Assembly: GCF_030684035.1 (NCBI RefSeq)
Contig: NZ_JAUXPI010000022.1
Coordinates: forward strand, 1 to 63,525
Reading direction: 5' to 3'
Source of the DNA: Phaeovulum sp.
GTDB taxonomy: Bacteria; Pseudomonadota; Alphaproteobacteria; Rhodobacterales; Rhodobacteraceae
DNA length: 63,525 nt
The notes beneath the pieces are model-generated. The model saw only the letters and a program-made list of their open reading frames with translations, did not search any database and had not been told where the DNA came from. Positions 1 through 9,028 of this stretch are shown here, one piece after another; the first letter of the stretch is position 1, and each line of letters opens with the position of its first letter. The translations under genes were made by a program, and so were the position numbers.

Positions 1-2
1 TG

Positions 3-137
3 CAGCACAACGCCAAACCGAAGCCCTTCGTCTGGAGCAAGACCGCCGATGATATCATCACCCGCGAGCGCCGCGCGCTCGATGCTCTCGATGAAATCAG
101 GGGAAATCGGTAGCAAATGTCAGACTCGGAACACTAG
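3..137 (+). mobile_element. IS630-type transposase, 3' remnant (5' part outside window)
   Basis: Frame 3 enters the window already open and reads QHNAKPKPFVWSKTADDII before a TAG at 111-113. The H-N-x-x-P-K-P-F-x-W block followed by K-T-A-D is the hallmark C-terminus of IS630-family DDE transposases, downstream of the last catalytic acidic residue. If the TAG is read through, the same frame continues QMSDSEH to a second TAG at 135-137, which resembles the usual S-D/E-S-E/G-H tail of this family, so the first stop may be a nonsense mutation. The terminal inverted repeat was not identified. Only the last third or less of the domain can be seen, so activity cannot be judged. Confidence 0.7.
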
Positions 138-344
138 TGCCCCGAGCGCAGGTGCCGTCAAACCCAACGAGTCAGGCGGTCCGGCGTCCCGGCTTTGACT
201 GCCTGGCTTGTTGGCGACCATGAGATCTAAAATACCAGCAGCGGGCAATGCCCGCGTTTGGACGTGCGCGCTTATAACAGGCGAACCATTTTAACGCCGC
301 CAATTCGGCGTCCGGTTTCGCGTGGCCTTGTCATTCCCCATGCG
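138..344. other. Intergenic DNA between IS remnant and nrdJ
   Basis: No coding frame with plausible codon use. A perfect 6-bp hairpin with a 3-base loop lies at 241-255 (GCGGGC/GCCCGC), without a T-run on either side. The sequence just downstream of the nrdJ stop on the minus strand (about 297-320) can form a short stem but is not followed by a U-tract. Confidence 0.4.
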
Positions 345-2609
345 TCAGCTGCATTTCGAATGGCCGCAGTCCGCGCAAACCATGCAGCCCTCGACCATCC
401 GCATGGCATAGGCACCGCAATTGGGGCAGGCGGGCGCGCGCGGGGTGCCGTCGGCGGCAAGCGCCAGAGCGCGCGGGTCAGACTTCAACCCCAGCCCTTC
501 ACCCGCAATGAAGCCGATGGCGATCAGGTGGCGTTCGATCACCCCGCCAATCGCGGCAAGGATCGAGGGCACATACTTGCCCTCCATCCAGGCCCCGCCG
601 CGCGGGTCGAACACCGCCTTCAGCTCCTCGACCACGAAGCTCACATCGCCGCCGCGCCGGAACACCGCCGAAATCATCCGCGTCAGCGCCACGGTCCAGG
701 CGAAATGCTCCATGTTCTTCGAGTTGATGAACACCTCGAAAGGCCGCCGGTGGCCGCCTTGCAGGATATCGTTGACGGTGATGTAGATGGCGTGCTCCGA
801 GCCCGGCCATTTCAGCTTGTAGGTGGCACCCTCCAGCGCCGCCGGGCGGCTGAGCGGTTCGGTCAGATACACCACCTCGACCCCGCTATCGCGCTCGGGT
901 GCCTTTTCGCCAGCCTCGCTTACCGCCAGCACCGAACCCGTCACCGCGTTCGGGCGGTAGGTGGTGCAGCCTTTGCAGCCCGCATCCCAGGCCGCCATAT
1001 AGACCTGCTGGAAATCGTCAAAGCTGATGTCGGCGGGACAGTTGATGGTTTTGGAAATGGAACTGTCCACCCATTTCTGCGCCGCCGCCTGCATCCGCAC
1101 ATGGTCAAGCGGCGGCAGCGTCTGGGCGTTGGCAAAATGCTCGGGCAAGGCAGCGTCGCCGCGCAGGTCGCGCCACATCTGCACGGCGTAATCGACCACT
1201 TCCTCTTCGCTGCGGCTGCCATCGGGTTGCAGCACCTTGCGGGTATAGGCATAGGCAAAGACCGGTTCGATGCCGGAACTGACGTTGCCGGCGTAAAGCG
1301 AGATGGTGCCGGTGGGGGCAATCGAGGTCAGGTGGCTGTTGCGGATGCCGTGGGCGCGGATCGCCTCGCGCACATCGGCATCCATCGCCTGCATGGTGCC
1401 CGAGGCCAGGTATTTCTCGGCATCAAACAGCGGAAACGGCCCCTTTTCACGCGCCAGTTCGGCGCTGGCAAGGTAGGCCGCGCGGGCAATCGCGTGCATC
1501 CAGGCTTCCGTCTGCGCCGCCGCCGCGCTGCTGCCATAGCGCAGACCCAGCATCAAAAGCGCATCCGCCAGCCCGGTGACACCAAGGCCGATGCGCCGTT
1601 TCGCCTGCGCTTCCGCCGCCTGCTGTGGCAGCGGAAAACGGCTGGCATCAACCACGTTATCCATCATCCGCACCGCGACCCGCACCAGCCGGTCAAGCGC
1701 GCCTGCATCAAGCGCCGCCCCGGCTTCGAACGGTCGCGCCACCAGCCGGGCAAGGTTGATGCTGCCCAGCAGGCAGGCACCATAGGGCGGCAGCGGCTGC
1801 TCGCCACAGGGGTTGGTTGCAGCAATGGTCTCGCAGTAGCTGAGATTGTTCATCGCGTTGATGCGGTCGATGAAGATCACCCCCGGCTCGGCGAAATCAT
1901 AGGTCGCGCGCATGATCCGCATCCAGAGATCGCGGGCGTTGAGGGTTTGGTAGATCTTGCCGCCAAAGCGCAGATCCCAAGGACCGTCGGCCTTGACCGC
2001 CGCCATGAACGGATCGGTCACCAGCACCGAAAGGTTGAACATCCGCAGCCGCGCCGCATCCTGTTTGGCCGAAATGAAGGCCTCGATGTCGGGGTGGTCG
2101 CAGCGCATGGTCGCCATCATCGCACCCCGGCGCGAGCCCGCCGACATGATCGTGCGACACATCGCATCCCACACATCCATGAAGCTGAGCGGGCCCGAGG
2201 CATCCGCCGCCACCCCTTTCACCTCGGCCCCGCGCGGGCGGATGGTGGAAAAATCATAGCCGATGCCACCGCCCTGCTGCATGGTCAGCGCGGCCTCTTT
2301 CAGCATCTCGAAAATGCCACCCATCGAATCGGGAATGGTGCCCATCACGAAGCAGTTGAACAGCGTCACCGCCCGGCCGGTGCCCGCACCTGCGGCAATC
2401 CGCCCGGCGGGAAGGAACTTGAAATCTTCCAGCGCTTCGTAGAACCGCGCTTCCCACAGCGCAGGTTCCGCCTCGGCCTCGGCAAGGGCGCGGGCAACGC
2501 GGCGCCAGCTATCTTCGACCGTCTGGTCGATGGGCGCGCCATCAGCCGCCTTCAGGCGGTATTTCATGTCCCAGATCTGTTCGGCGATGGGGGCGGCAAA
2601 GCGGCTCAT
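345..2609 (-). CDS. nrdJ: Adenosylcobalamin-dependent ribonucleoside-diphosphate reductase (class II)
   Basis: Makes deoxyribonucleotides from ribonucleotides with a cobalamin-generated thiyl radical, independent of oxygen. The 754-residue length fits the family. Visible marks are LFNCFVMG and NPCGEQPLPPYGACLLGS (active-site cysteine and finger-loop region), a TGTISL segment, and a C-terminal zinc-ribbon CPNC...CMVCADCGHSKC that supplies the redox tail. The frame is open a further 78 codons upstream, but only MSRFAAPIAEQIWD onward looks like NrdJ, so ATG at 2609 was chosen although no clear Shine-Dalgarno precedes it. Monocistronic, divergent from the DUF1489 gene. No B12-box riboswitch was recognised in the 127-base divergent gap, which is unusual for a B12-dependent enzyme if a B12-independent alternative exists elsewhere. 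Confidence 0.95.
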   Translation of the reverse strand: MSRFAAPIAEQIWDMKYRLKAADGAPIDQTVEDSWRRVARALAEAEAEPALWEARFYEALEDFKFLPAGRIAAGAGTGRAVTLFNCFVMGTIPDSMGGIFEMLKEAALTMQQGGGIGYDFSTIRPRGAEVKGVAADASGPLSFMDVWDAMCRTIMSAGSRRGAMMATMRCDHPDIEAFISAKQDAARLRMFNLSVLVTDPFMAAVKADGPWDLRFGGKIYQTLNARDLWMRIMRATYDFAEPGVIFIDRINAMNNLSYCETIAATNPCGEQPLPPYGACLLGSINLARLVARPFEAGAALDAGALDRLVRVAVRMMDNVVDASRFPLPQQAAEAQAKRRIGLGVTGLADALLMLGLRYGSSAAAAQTEAWMHAIARAAYLASAELAREKGPFPLFDAEKYLASGTMQAMDADVREAIRAHGIRNSHLTSIAPTGTISLYAGNVSSGIEPVFAYAYTRKVLQPDGSRSEEEVVDYAVQMWRDLRGDAALPEHFANAQTLPPLDHVRMQAAAQKWVDSSISKTINCPADISFDDFQQVYMAAWDAGCKGCTTYRPNAVTGSVLAVSEAGEKAPERDSGVEVVYLTEPLSRPAALEGATYKLKWPGSEHAIYITVNDILQGGHRRPFEVFINSKNMEHFAWTVALTRMISAVFRRGGDVSFVVEELKAVFDPRGGAWMEGKYVPSILAAIGGVIERHLIAIGFIAGEGLGLKSDPRALALAADGTPRAPACPNCGAYAMRMVEGCMVCADCGHSKCS

Positions 2610-2682
2610 GGGAGGTCCGGAGTTGGGAAATTGCGCGGGCAAGGGGCTGCCACGATACGCGCCGCGCGGGCGCGGGTCAACG

Positions 2683-2710
2683 TTGCCTTGGCCTGGGGCT
2701 CCACTATATA
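2683..2710 (+). promoter_or_regulatory. Candidate sigma-70 promoter for the DUF1489 gene
   Basis: TTGCCT at 2683-2688, 16-base spacer, TATATA at 2705-2710. Transcription would start about 20 bases before the ATG at 2737. The near-palindromic TATATAG could also serve nrdJ on the other strand. Confidence 0.4.
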
Positions 2711-2736
2711 GGGTCCGAAGGGGGTGATTGGCCGAT

Positions 2737-3150
2737 ATGCTGCATCTGATAAAGCTTTGCGTCGGGGCCGAGGGGGTCGATGATCTGCTGGCCTGGCAGC
2801 ACGCCCGGTTTGGCGATGGTCCGGCAGAACATGTCACCCGCATGTGGCCCAGGCGTGAGGCCGAGCTTCTGGCGGGCGGCTCGCTTTACTGGGTGTTCAA
2901 GGGGGCGGTACTGGCGCATCAGAGGCTGCTGCGGCTTGAAGAACGGCGCGGTGCCGACGGTATCTTGCGCTGCGCGCTGATCCTGGCACCCGAGGCCCTG
3001 CGCACCGAGGCGCAACCGCGCCGCCCGTTTCAGGGCTGGCGCTACCTCATGCCCGCCGACGCGCCGCGCGACCTGCCACAGGGTCGTGACCACACCGACC
3101 CTCTGCCGCGCGATCTGCTGGATGCGATGTCGGTGATCGGGCTGCGCTGA
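2737..3150 (+). CDS. DUF1489 family protein
   Basis: A 137-residue soluble protein beginning MLHLIKLCVGAEGVDDLLAWQ with a central HVTRMWPRREAELL and GGSLYWVFKGAVLAHQRL. This pattern matches DUF1489, a small family found nearly only in Alphaproteobacteria, whose biochemical role is unknown to me. An in-frame TTG three codons upstream is possible, but the family begins at the ATG. It is alone between divergent nrdJ and a convergent lipase-like gene, so context gives no functional hint. Codon usage is like its neighbours. Confidence 0.8.
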   Translation: MLHLIKLCVGAEGVDDLLAWQHARFGDGPAEHVTRMWPRREAELLAGGSLYWVFKGAVLAHQRLLRLEERRGADGILRCALILAPEALRTEAQPRRPFQGWRYLMPADAPRDLPQGRDHTDPLPRDLLDAMSVIGLR

Positions 3151-3172
3151 ACGGTCCCGGCAATGGTGCCCG

Positions 3173-3192
3173 GCACGGGCTTCCGCCCGTGC
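3173..3192. terminator. Stem-loop between convergent genes
   Basis: Perfect 8-bp stem GCACGGGC/GCCCGTGC around a TTCC loop, flanked by further partial pairing (GGT...ACC). It abuts the stop codon of the minus-strand lipase gene. No U-run follows on either strand, so it is a terminator-like or transcript-end structure only. Confidence 0.4.
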
Positions 3193-3938
3193 TACCAGTT
3201 GCCGTCGATGAGCCGCTGCATGGCCTCGCGCCAGCTTGGCACCGGCACGAAATAGCCCTTGGAAAGGAAGCTTTGTACCTCGAAGATCACCTGCGGGTCG
3301 TTGACCATGAGCGTATGGGTGACCGGCAGCACGATATGGTCGTTCATCCCCTCGACACGGGTGCTTTCGACGCTTACCAGCCCGTCATTCTCGCCGTCGA
3401 ACAGAATCCGCGACGCCGGATTGATCGACCGGTCGCCCGCGATCACCCCAAGTTCAAATGCCACGCCGGGCAAACGTCCCGCCAGCGCGGTTTCGCCCTC
3501 GGTGGCAAGCTGCATTGCCGAAGGCCCGCGCAGCCAGGCGAGCGTATCGGACCGGGTCAGCAGGTCGGCGACTTCCGAACCCTGGTTTGGCGGCGCGAGC
3601 ATAACCGCGCGACCGATGCGGGCGGTGTTCTCCGCCCGGAGCGCCCAGACCCGCAACAGGATACCGCCCATCGAATGGGTAACGAAATCGACCGCGCCCG
3701 GGTCCTTGCACTCGGCCACCGCGGCATCGACATAGCCGACAAGGTTTTGCAGCGCCTCGTCGGTCGAGGGGTAATCGGAATTGACCACCTGATAGCCAAG
3801 CCGCGACAATACGCCCTGCAGCAGCAGCAGCGACCGGTCAGACCGCGCGAGCCCGTGCAAAAGCACCGCACAGCGCGCTTCGGCCACAACCGAGGTGGCC
3901 AGCAACAGCATCAGGGCCAATGAAATGCGGCGCAACAT
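3192..3938 (-). CDS. Secreted lipase/acyltransferase-like alpha/beta hydrolase
   Basis: 248 residues. It starts MLRRISLALMLLLATSVVAEA, a clear signal peptide, so the protein acts outside the cytoplasm. The mature part opens with AVLLHGLARSDRS (oxyanion-hole HG motif), carries the nucleophile elbow THSMGG, and a late histidine in VTHTLMVND completes a likely Ser-Asp-His triad. This matches the PGAP1/EstA-like branch of alpha/beta hydrolases annotated as lipases or permuted papain-like acyltransferases. A further 41 codons are open upstream but contain no signal sequence, so ATG 3938 was chosen. Substrate unknown. It lies 46 bases after prs on the same strand and may be co-transcribed. Confidence 0.75.
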   Translation of the reverse strand: MLRRISLALMLLLATSVVAEARCAVLLHGLARSDRSLLLLQGVLSRLGYQVVNSDYPSTDEALQNLVGYVDAAVAECKDPGAVDFVTHSMGGILLRVWALRAENTARIGRAVMLAPPNQGSEVADLLTRSDTLAWLRGPSAMQLATEGETALAGRLPGVAFELGVIAGDRSINPASRILFDGENDGLVSVESTRVEGMNDHIVLPVTHTLMVNDPQVIFEVQSFLSKGYFVPVPSWREAMQRLIDGNW

Positions 3939-3984
3939 GGCATGAATGTAAGCTGCCGGGGCACCGGTTTCCAGCCCCGCGGGG

Positions 3985-5004
3985 TCAGGCGCGCGAATAC
4001 ATTCCTTCGTAGATCGGCACCAGAGTATCGGTTTCAAACAGCGACGATACGGAAGTGCCATTCCAGATGTTCAGCACCGCCTGCGCGAACATCGGGGCCA
4101 CCGGCACGATGCGGATATTCGGGCAGGACCGCACCGCCGCCGTGGGCTCGATCGAATCGGTTATGACCAGCGATTTCATCACCGACGCCTTGATCCGCTC
4201 GACCGCCGGGCCAGAAAGCACGCCATGGGAGATGTAGCTGTGCACCTCGGTGGCACCATGTTCCATCAGGATGTCGGCGGCTTTGCAGAGCGTGCCCGCA
4301 GTATCGCAGATGTCATCGACGATGATGCATTTCTTGCCCGAAACATCGCCGATCACCGTCATGCCCGCCACCTCGCCCGCCTTTTCGCGGCGCTTGTCGA
4401 CGATCGCCAGCGGCGCACCAAGCCGCTGCGCAAGGTCGCGCGCCCGCGCCACGCCGCCGACATCGGGCGAGATTACCATGATATCGCCAAGCTGGCCTGC
4501 AAAATGGTGTTTGATATCAAGCCCGAACACCGGTGCGGCATAAAGGTTGTCCACCGGAATGTCGAAAAATCCCTGAATCTGCGCCGCGTGCAGATCGAGC
4601 GTGAGCACCCGGTGCACCCCCGCCTCGGTCAGGAGGTTCGCTACCAGTTTTGCCGAAATCGGGGTGCGGGCCTTGGCGCGGCGGTCTTGCCTTGCGTAGC
4701 CGAAATAGGGGATCACCGCGGTAATCCGCGCCGCCGAAGACCGGCGCAGCGCATCGACCATGATCAAGAGTTCCATCAGGTTGTCGTTGGCCGGGTTCGA
4801 TGTCGGCTGGATGATATACATGTCCTCGCCGCGCACGTTCTCGAACACTTCCACGAATATCTCGCCATCGTTGAAGCGTTCGACCCGCGCCTCGACCAGT
4901 GCCACATTCATGCCCCGGTGCATCGACATGCGCCGCGCGATGGCCTGGGCGAGCGGGCGGTTGGCATTGCCGGAGATGAGTTTGGGTTCGGTCATGGCGG
5001 GCAT
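3985..5004 (-). CDS. prs: Ribose-phosphate pyrophosphokinase (PRPP synthetase)
   Basis: Converts ribose 5-phosphate and ATP to PRPP for purine, pyrimidine, histidine, tryptophan and NAD synthesis. 339 residues. Class I PRPP synthetase marks are seen in order: NDGEIFVEV, the flexible-loop region around [29 protein letters not shown], and the PRPP-binding loop [16 protein letters not shown]. The ATG at 5004 (MPAMTEPK) has AGGAG seven bases upstream and is preferred over the ATG at 4995. The frame stays open far upstream, but that part lacks similarity to the family. It is divergent from the 2-hydroxychromene isomerase-like gene and followed by the lipase-like gene. Confidence 0.96.
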   Translation of the reverse strand: MPAMTEPKLISGNANRPLAQAIARRMSMHRGMNVALVEARVERFNDGEIFVEVFENVRGEDMYIIQPTSNPANDNLMELLIMVDALRRSSAARITAVIPYFGYARQDRRAKARTPISAKLVANLLTEAGVHRVLTLDLHAAQIQGFFDIPVDNLYAAPVFGLDIKHHFAGQLGDIMVISPDVGGVARARDLAQRLGAPLAIVDKRREKAGEVAGMTVIGDVSGKKCIIVDDICDTAGTLCKAADILMEHGATEVHSYISHGVLSGPAVERIKASVMKSLVITDSIEPTAAVRSCPNIRIVPVAPMFAQAVLNIWNGTSVSSLFETDTLVPIYEGMYSRA

Positions 5005-5127
5005 TGGGCAGCTCCTGCGAGGAAAGTCAGGCGGTGCGACCGCCGTTCGACGGGATTCGGGCAATTGCGCCTGCCTTAGCACCGGGCTAGCCTGCCCGCA
5101 AACGCAAGCGACAGGGGGGCCAGCAGC

Positions 5128-5739
5128 ATGGCGCATATCGACTACTTTTTCTCGACTGTCTCGCCCTGGACCTATCTTGCGGGTGATCGGCTGGAAAAGA
5201 TTGCGGCACGGCATGGCGCGCGGGTGCACTACTATCCGCTCGACGTGGTGGCGCTGTTCGCGCGCACCGGTGGCACCGCGCCCGCCGCGCGCCACCCTTC
5301 GCGCCAGGCCTACCGCGCGCAGGAACTTGTGCGCTGGGCCAAACGGCTCGGGATGCCGTTCAACCTCAAGCCCGCGCATATCCCCACCAACCCCGCCCCC
5401 GCCTCCTATGCCATCATCGCCGCGCAGGCGGCTGCGGCAAAGGGTGCCACTGGCGATTTGGCAGGCCTCGTGCAGGGGGTGCTTCGGGCGGCATGGGCCG
5501 AAGGGCGCGACATTGCCGAAGATGCGGTGATCCGCGATCTGCTGGCGCGCCATGGCTTCGACCCGGCACTTGCCGATAGCGGCCTGTTCATCGGGGCAGA
5601 CACCTACGAGCGCAACCTTGAAACCGCTGTCGAGCGTGGCGCATTCGGTGCGCCCTTCTACATCGTGCGCGAAACCGATGCGCGGTTCTGGGGGCAGGAC
5701 CGGCTGGACATGCTCGACGACCATCTCGCGGGGCTCTGA
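5128..5739 (+). CDS. 2-hydroxychromene-2-carboxylate isomerase family (DsbA/GST-kappa fold)
   Basis: 203 residues beginning [18 protein letters not shown], the thioredoxin-fold N-terminus in which the serine of F-S-x-x-S-P-W replaces the usual CxxC and contacts glutathione. Downstream [21 protein letters not shown] and the closing [10 protein letters not shown] (cis-Pro loop) with [10 protein letters not shown] are diagnostic for the HCCA isomerase/GST-kappa group. Family members isomerise aromatic-degradation intermediates with glutathione, but no aromatic-catabolic genes are nearby and most homologues are uncharacterised. It overlaps the next hydrolase gene by one base (TGATG), so the two are translationally coupled. 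Confidence 0.85.
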   Translation: MAHIDYFFSTVSPWTYLAGDRLEKIAARHGARVHYYPLDVVALFARTGGTAPAARHPSRQAYRAQELVRWAKRLGMPFNLKPAHIPTNPAPASYAIIAAQAAAAKGATGDLAGLVQGVLRAAWAEGRDIAEDAVIRDLLARHGFDPALADSGLFIGADTYERNLETAVERGAFGAPFYIVRETDARFWGQDRLDMLDDHLAGL

Positions 5740-6533
5740 TGCCGCGCGAGATACGGGCGGGGCATCCGACCTTCTGGCAGGTTTTTGGCAGTGGCGCGCG
5801 CCCTGCCCTCGCAGTGCATTGCACGCTGGCCCATTCCGGTGCCTGGGCCGGGGTCGCGGCGCGTCTGCCAGAACTCGCGATCACCGCCTTCGACATGCCC
5901 GGCCACGGCCAGAGCGCGGCCTGGGCGGGCAGTGATTATCAGGGCGATGTCACCCGCATCGCCGCCAGCTTCATCGACCGCCCGATCGACCTGATCGGTC
6001 ATTCCTTCGGCGCAACGGTCGCGCTGCGGCTGGCAGTGGCCGCCCCCGAGGCGGTGCGTACGCTGACACTGATCGAACCGGTGCTGTTTGTCGCTGCCGC
6101 TGGCACCGCCGAATTTGCCGCGCAGATGGCCGACAATGTCAGGCTTCAGGCATTGATCGACGCGGGCGACACCGAAGCTGCGGCGCGGGGCTTTGTCGGT
6201 CAATGGGGGGCCGGGCTGCCTTGGGAGAAGCTCGACCTGAACACCCGCCGGGCGTTTGTGGCGCAGATGCCGCTGGTTCTGGCGGGGGGCGAGGCGACCT
6301 TTGCCGATACCGCCGAGGTGTTGCGCGCCGGCGGGCTTGAGGGTATCGACGCCCCGGTGATGCTGATCCGGGGCGAGAAAAGCCCCTCGATCATGGCGAT
6401 CATCTGCGAAGCCATTGCCGCGCGGCTGCCCGATGTGGGCGTTGCGGTGATGCCGGGGGCGGGGCATATGCTGCCGCTCACCCATGCCGCAGGGGTCGCC
6501 GAGCTGATCGCGCTCAACCTCAGCCGCGCATGA
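5739..6533 (+). CDS. Alpha/beta-fold hydrolase
   Basis: 264 residues, cytoplasmic with no signal. Alpha/beta hydrolase features: [12 protein letters not shown] (position of the HG oxyanion loop, here HCTLAHS), FDMPGHGQS, the nucleophile elbow [19 protein letters not shown] before the acid, and [12 protein letters not shown] with the catalytic histidine. The strand order is that of the MhpC/BioH type. Its coupling to a glutathione-dependent isomerase suggests a joint role in breaking down or detoxifying a small acyl or aromatic compound, but this is inference. Its 3' end overlaps the convergent threonine aldolase gene by 14 bases. Confidence 0.8.
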   Translation: MPREIRAGHPTFWQVFGSGARPALAVHCTLAHSGAWAGVAARLPELAITAFDMPGHGQSAAWAGSDYQGDVTRIAASFIDRPIDLIGHSFGATVALRLAVAAPEAVRTLTLIEPVLFVAAAGTAEFAAQMADNVRLQALIDAGDTEAAARGFVGQWGAGLPWEKLDLNTRRAFVAQMPLVLAGGEATFADTAEVLRAGGLEGIDAPVMLIRGEKSPSIMAIICEAIAARLPDVGVAVMPGAGHMLPLTHAAGVAELIALNLSRA

Positions 6534-7572
6534 GCGCAAGCAGCCCCTCGACATCCTCCGGGGTGGTGGACCAACTGCACACGAGCCGCGCCGAAAGCGG
6601 CGCGTCGGCATCGCCTGCAAGCGACTGGTCAAAAGGCCAGAGGTAATAGGCGGCCCCGCCCGCATGCGCCCGCCGGTGCGCAGCGCGCGGAAAAGCCGCA
6701 AAGACCGCGTTGGCTTCGGTCGGGTGCACCAGAGAGGCACCGGGCAGACGCAGAATGCCATCTGCCAGTCGCGCCGCCATGGCATTGGCATGGCCCGCAA
6801 GCCGAAGCCAGAGCCCGCCCTCCAGATAGGCCAGCATCTGCGCTGCAAGAAACCTGTGCTTGGAAAAAAGATGCCCGCCCCGCTTGCGCCGAAGCTCGAA
6901 CTCCCATGCTTTCGCCGGATCGAAGATGATTACCGCCTCGACCCCGAGGCAGCCGTTCTTGGTGCCACCAAACGACAGCACATCCACCCCCGCGCGCCAG
7001 GTCATCTCGGCGGGGCTGGCACCCGAAGCGACAATCGCATTGGCAAAACGCGCACCATCCATATGCACCGGCAGGCCAAACCCCCTGGCCACTTCCGAAA
7101 GCGCCGCTACCTCGGCGGGCGTGTAGACGGTGCCGTGCTCGCTGGCATTGGTCAGACTCACCATGCCGCGCTGAACGTTATGCACCCCCGAACGCCCGGT
7201 GAAGCCAATTGCCTCGGCAAGCGCTTCGGGGGCCATCTTGGCATGCGCGCCATCGACCAGAACCAGCTTGGAGCCACCGGTGTAGAACTCGGGCGCGCCG
7301 CATTCATCCTCTTCGATATGCGCGTTGCGGTGGCAGAAGATCGCACCCCAGGGTTCGGTCAGAATCGCGCAGGAAAGCGCGTTGGCAACGGTGCCGGTGG
7401 CCACCAGATAGACCGCCGCCTCGGGTGCCTCAAAGAGCGCGCGCAGCCGCTCCCGCACCTGCTCGCTCAGCGCATCGTTGCCGTAGGGCATGGCGTAACC
7501 GCTGTTGGCGGCGGCCACGGCCGCGAGGATATCGGGGGCGGCGGCAGAGGCATTGTCGGAGGCAAAATTCAT
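6520..7572 (-). CDS. ltaE: Low-specificity L-threonine aldolase-like PLP enzyme
   Basis: Cleaves L-threonine or allo-threonine to glycine and acetaldehyde. 350 residues of fold-type I PLP enzyme. NFASDNASAAAPDIL at the N-terminus, YGNDALSEQVRERL, VATGTVANALS (phosphate cup), NAHIEEDECGAPEFYTGG, PVHMDGARFANA (Asp pairing with the pyridine nitrogen), and SFGGTKNGCLG with the Schiff-base lysine. Some relatives act on beta-hydroxy amino acids other than threonine. ATG 7572 directly abuts the TGA of the YcgN-type gene (7573-7575), so it is the last gene of a minus-strand run. Confidence 0.9.
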   Translation of the reverse strand: MNFASDNASAAAPDILAAVAAANSGYAMPYGNDALSEQVRERLRALFEAPEAAVYLVATGTVANALSCAILTEPWGAIFCHRNAHIEEDECGAPEFYTGGSKLVLVDGAHAKMAPEALAEAIGFTGRSGVHNVQRGMVSLTNASEHGTVYTPAEVAALSEVARGFGLPVHMDGARFANAIVASGASPAEMTWRAGVDVLSFGGTKNGCLGVEAVIIFDPAKAWEFELRRKRGGHLFSKHRFLAAQMLAYLEGGLWLRLAGHANAMAARLADGILRLPGASLVHPTEANAVFAAFPRAAHRRAHAGGAAYYLWPFDQSLAGDADAPLSARLVCSWSTTPEDVEGLLALMRG

Positions 7573-8022
7573 TCAGAGATCCTCGATGATATGGGCTTCC
7601 CAATCGGCTTCGGGCACGTCGCGCTCTGACACCGTCCAGCCGCGCACAGACTGGCCCGCGGCATGCACGCTTTCGGGGTCGCCGGTCAGCAGCGGGTGCC
7701 AGTCGGGCAGCGGTTTGCCGAAGAACCGCAGCCGATAGGCACAGGTCGAGGGCATCCAATAGGCACCCTCCTTGATGCTCCGCGGCGTCATCCGAATGCA
7801 CTCCGGCACGAACTGGTGGCGGTTCTCGTAGCTTTTGCAGCGGCAGGCCTGGCTGTCGAGCAGGCGGCAGGCGACCCGGGTAAAGGCAACCTCGCCGTCA
7901 TCCTCGAACTCAAGCTTGTTGAGGCAGCATTTGCCGCAGCCGTCGCAAAGCGCCTCCCATTCCGAAGGCGTCAGCTTGCCAAGCGGCAGTTCCCAGAAAC
8001 GGGGGCGGTTGGGCGGTGTCAT
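7573..8022 (-). CDS. YcgN/UPF0260 family cysteine-cluster protein
   Basis: 149 residues with an N-terminal CDGCGKCCLNKLEFEDDGEV and ACRLLDSQACRCKSYENR, the cysteine-rich pattern of the YkgJ/YcgN zinc- or iron-chelating superfamily, then PECIRMTPRSI and CAYRLRFFGKPLPDWHPL. The conserved C-x2-C-x3-C-C and C-x-C spacing suggests metal binding. Function is not established for the family. It sits 40 bases after ribF and directly before threonine aldolase on the same strand. Confidence 0.88.
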   Translation of the reverse strand: MTPPNRPRFWELPLGKLTPSEWEALCDGCGKCCLNKLEFEDDGEVAFTRVACRLLDSQACRCKSYENRHQFVPECIRMTPRSIKEGAYWMPSTCAYRLRFFGKPLPDWHPLLTGDPESVHAAGQSVRGWTVSERDVPEADWEAHIIEDL

Positions 8023-8062
8023 GGCGCGGAAGCTGCCGCAAAGCCAGGCGAATGGAAAGGGG

Positions 8063-8989
8063 TCACAGCGCGGTCAGGCATGACCGCGCCGCTGCGCAAT
8101 CCGCCTCGATCTGCTGGATAAGCGCGGCGAGTGATGCGAATTTCGCTTCGGGGCGCAGAAAATCGATCAGCGCAACCGAAAGGTGCTGGCCATAAAGATC
8201 GCCGCCGAAGTCGAAAATATGGGTCTCAAGATTCGGCGCGTTTTCGCCAAACATCGGCCGCACGCCAAGGCTTGCCACACCGTCGTAACTGCCCGCCTGC
8301 GCGCCGGTCAGCACATCGACCCGGGCCGCATAGACGCCAAGGCGCGGCAGATGCAGCCCGGCAAGGCCCATGTTGGCGGTGGGGTAGCCAAGTTCGCGGC
8401 CGCGCTTGGCACCATGTTCCACCGCGCCTTCGATCCGGTGCCAGTGGCCGAGCATGGCGGCGGCATCGCGCGGGCGGCCCTCGCTCAGCGCGGTGCGGAT
8501 CGCGGTTGAGGAAACCTCAACCCCGTCGATCTGCAAAAGCGGCGCAATGGTGACGCCGAAGCCGCAAGCCCCGCCCAGCCGCGCCAGGGTTTCAGCGCTG
8601 CCGACGCGACCCTTGCCGAAACGGAAATCGGTGCCGACGGTCACATGCGAAACCCCGAGCCCGGCACCGAGAACATCCCGCGCGAAGGCCTCCGCGCCCA
8701 TCGCCGCAAGCCTTGCATCAAAGCGCAGCTCACAAAGCAGCTCGACCCCGAGCTTTTCCAGCCGGTGCGCGCGCGCTTCGGCATTCATCAGCCGGAAGGG
8801 GGCAGCGGCTGGGGCAAAGAAGGCGCGCGGGTGCGGCTCGAAAGTGACGATACCAAGAGGCGCGGGCTGCGCCTGGGCAAGCGTTATCACCGATCGGTGG
8901 CCAAGATGCACGCCGTCGAAATTACCCATCGCCACCGATGCGCCCCTGAGCGCCGGGGAAAGCCCCTGCCAGTCGGAAATGGTCTGCAT
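8063..8989 (-). CDS. ribF: Bifunctional riboflavin kinase / FAD synthetase
   Basis: Makes FMN from riboflavin and then FAD from FMN. 308 residues. N-terminal nucleotidyltransferase domain with MGNFDGVHLGHRSVI (HxGH-type) and VTVGTDFRFGKGRVGS, then SSTAIRTALSEG, followed by the C-terminal kinase domain with GRELGYPTANMGL and GVASLGVRPMF and the terminal LETHIFDFGGDLYG (ETH catalytic region). Start at MQTISDW with GGGGAA upstream. Member of a minus-strand run between a MaoC-type gene and the YcgN-type gene. Confidence 0.95.
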   Translation of the reverse strand: MQTISDWQGLSPALRGASVAMGNFDGVHLGHRSVITLAQAQPAPLGIVTFEPHPRAFFAPAAAPFRLMNAEARAHRLEKLGVELLCELRFDARLAAMGAEAFARDVLGAGLGVSHVTVGTDFRFGKGRVGSAETLARLGGACGFGVTIAPLLQIDGVEVSSTAIRTALSEGRPRDAAAMLGHWHRIEGAVEHGAKRGRELGYPTANMGLAGLHLPRLGVYAARVDVLTGAQAGSYDGVASLGVRPMFGENAPNLETHIFDFGGDLYGQHLSVALIDFLRPEAKFASLAALIQQIEADCAAARSCLTAL

Positions 8990-9028
8990 GTTCCCCGCTT
9001 CGCGCTTGCGGCGGGGTGGCCCGCCCGA

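Noticed and set aside
297..325. Terminator for nrdJ
   Set aside because: A short stem (ACGCC/GGCGT) exists, but the minus strand continues with TAAAATGG instead of a U-run.
258..2711. 817-codon open frame on the plus strand opposite nrdJ
   Set aside because: Antisense frame produced by high GC. Its translation is rich in His, Arg and Gly with no family pattern, while nrdJ on the other strand is certain.
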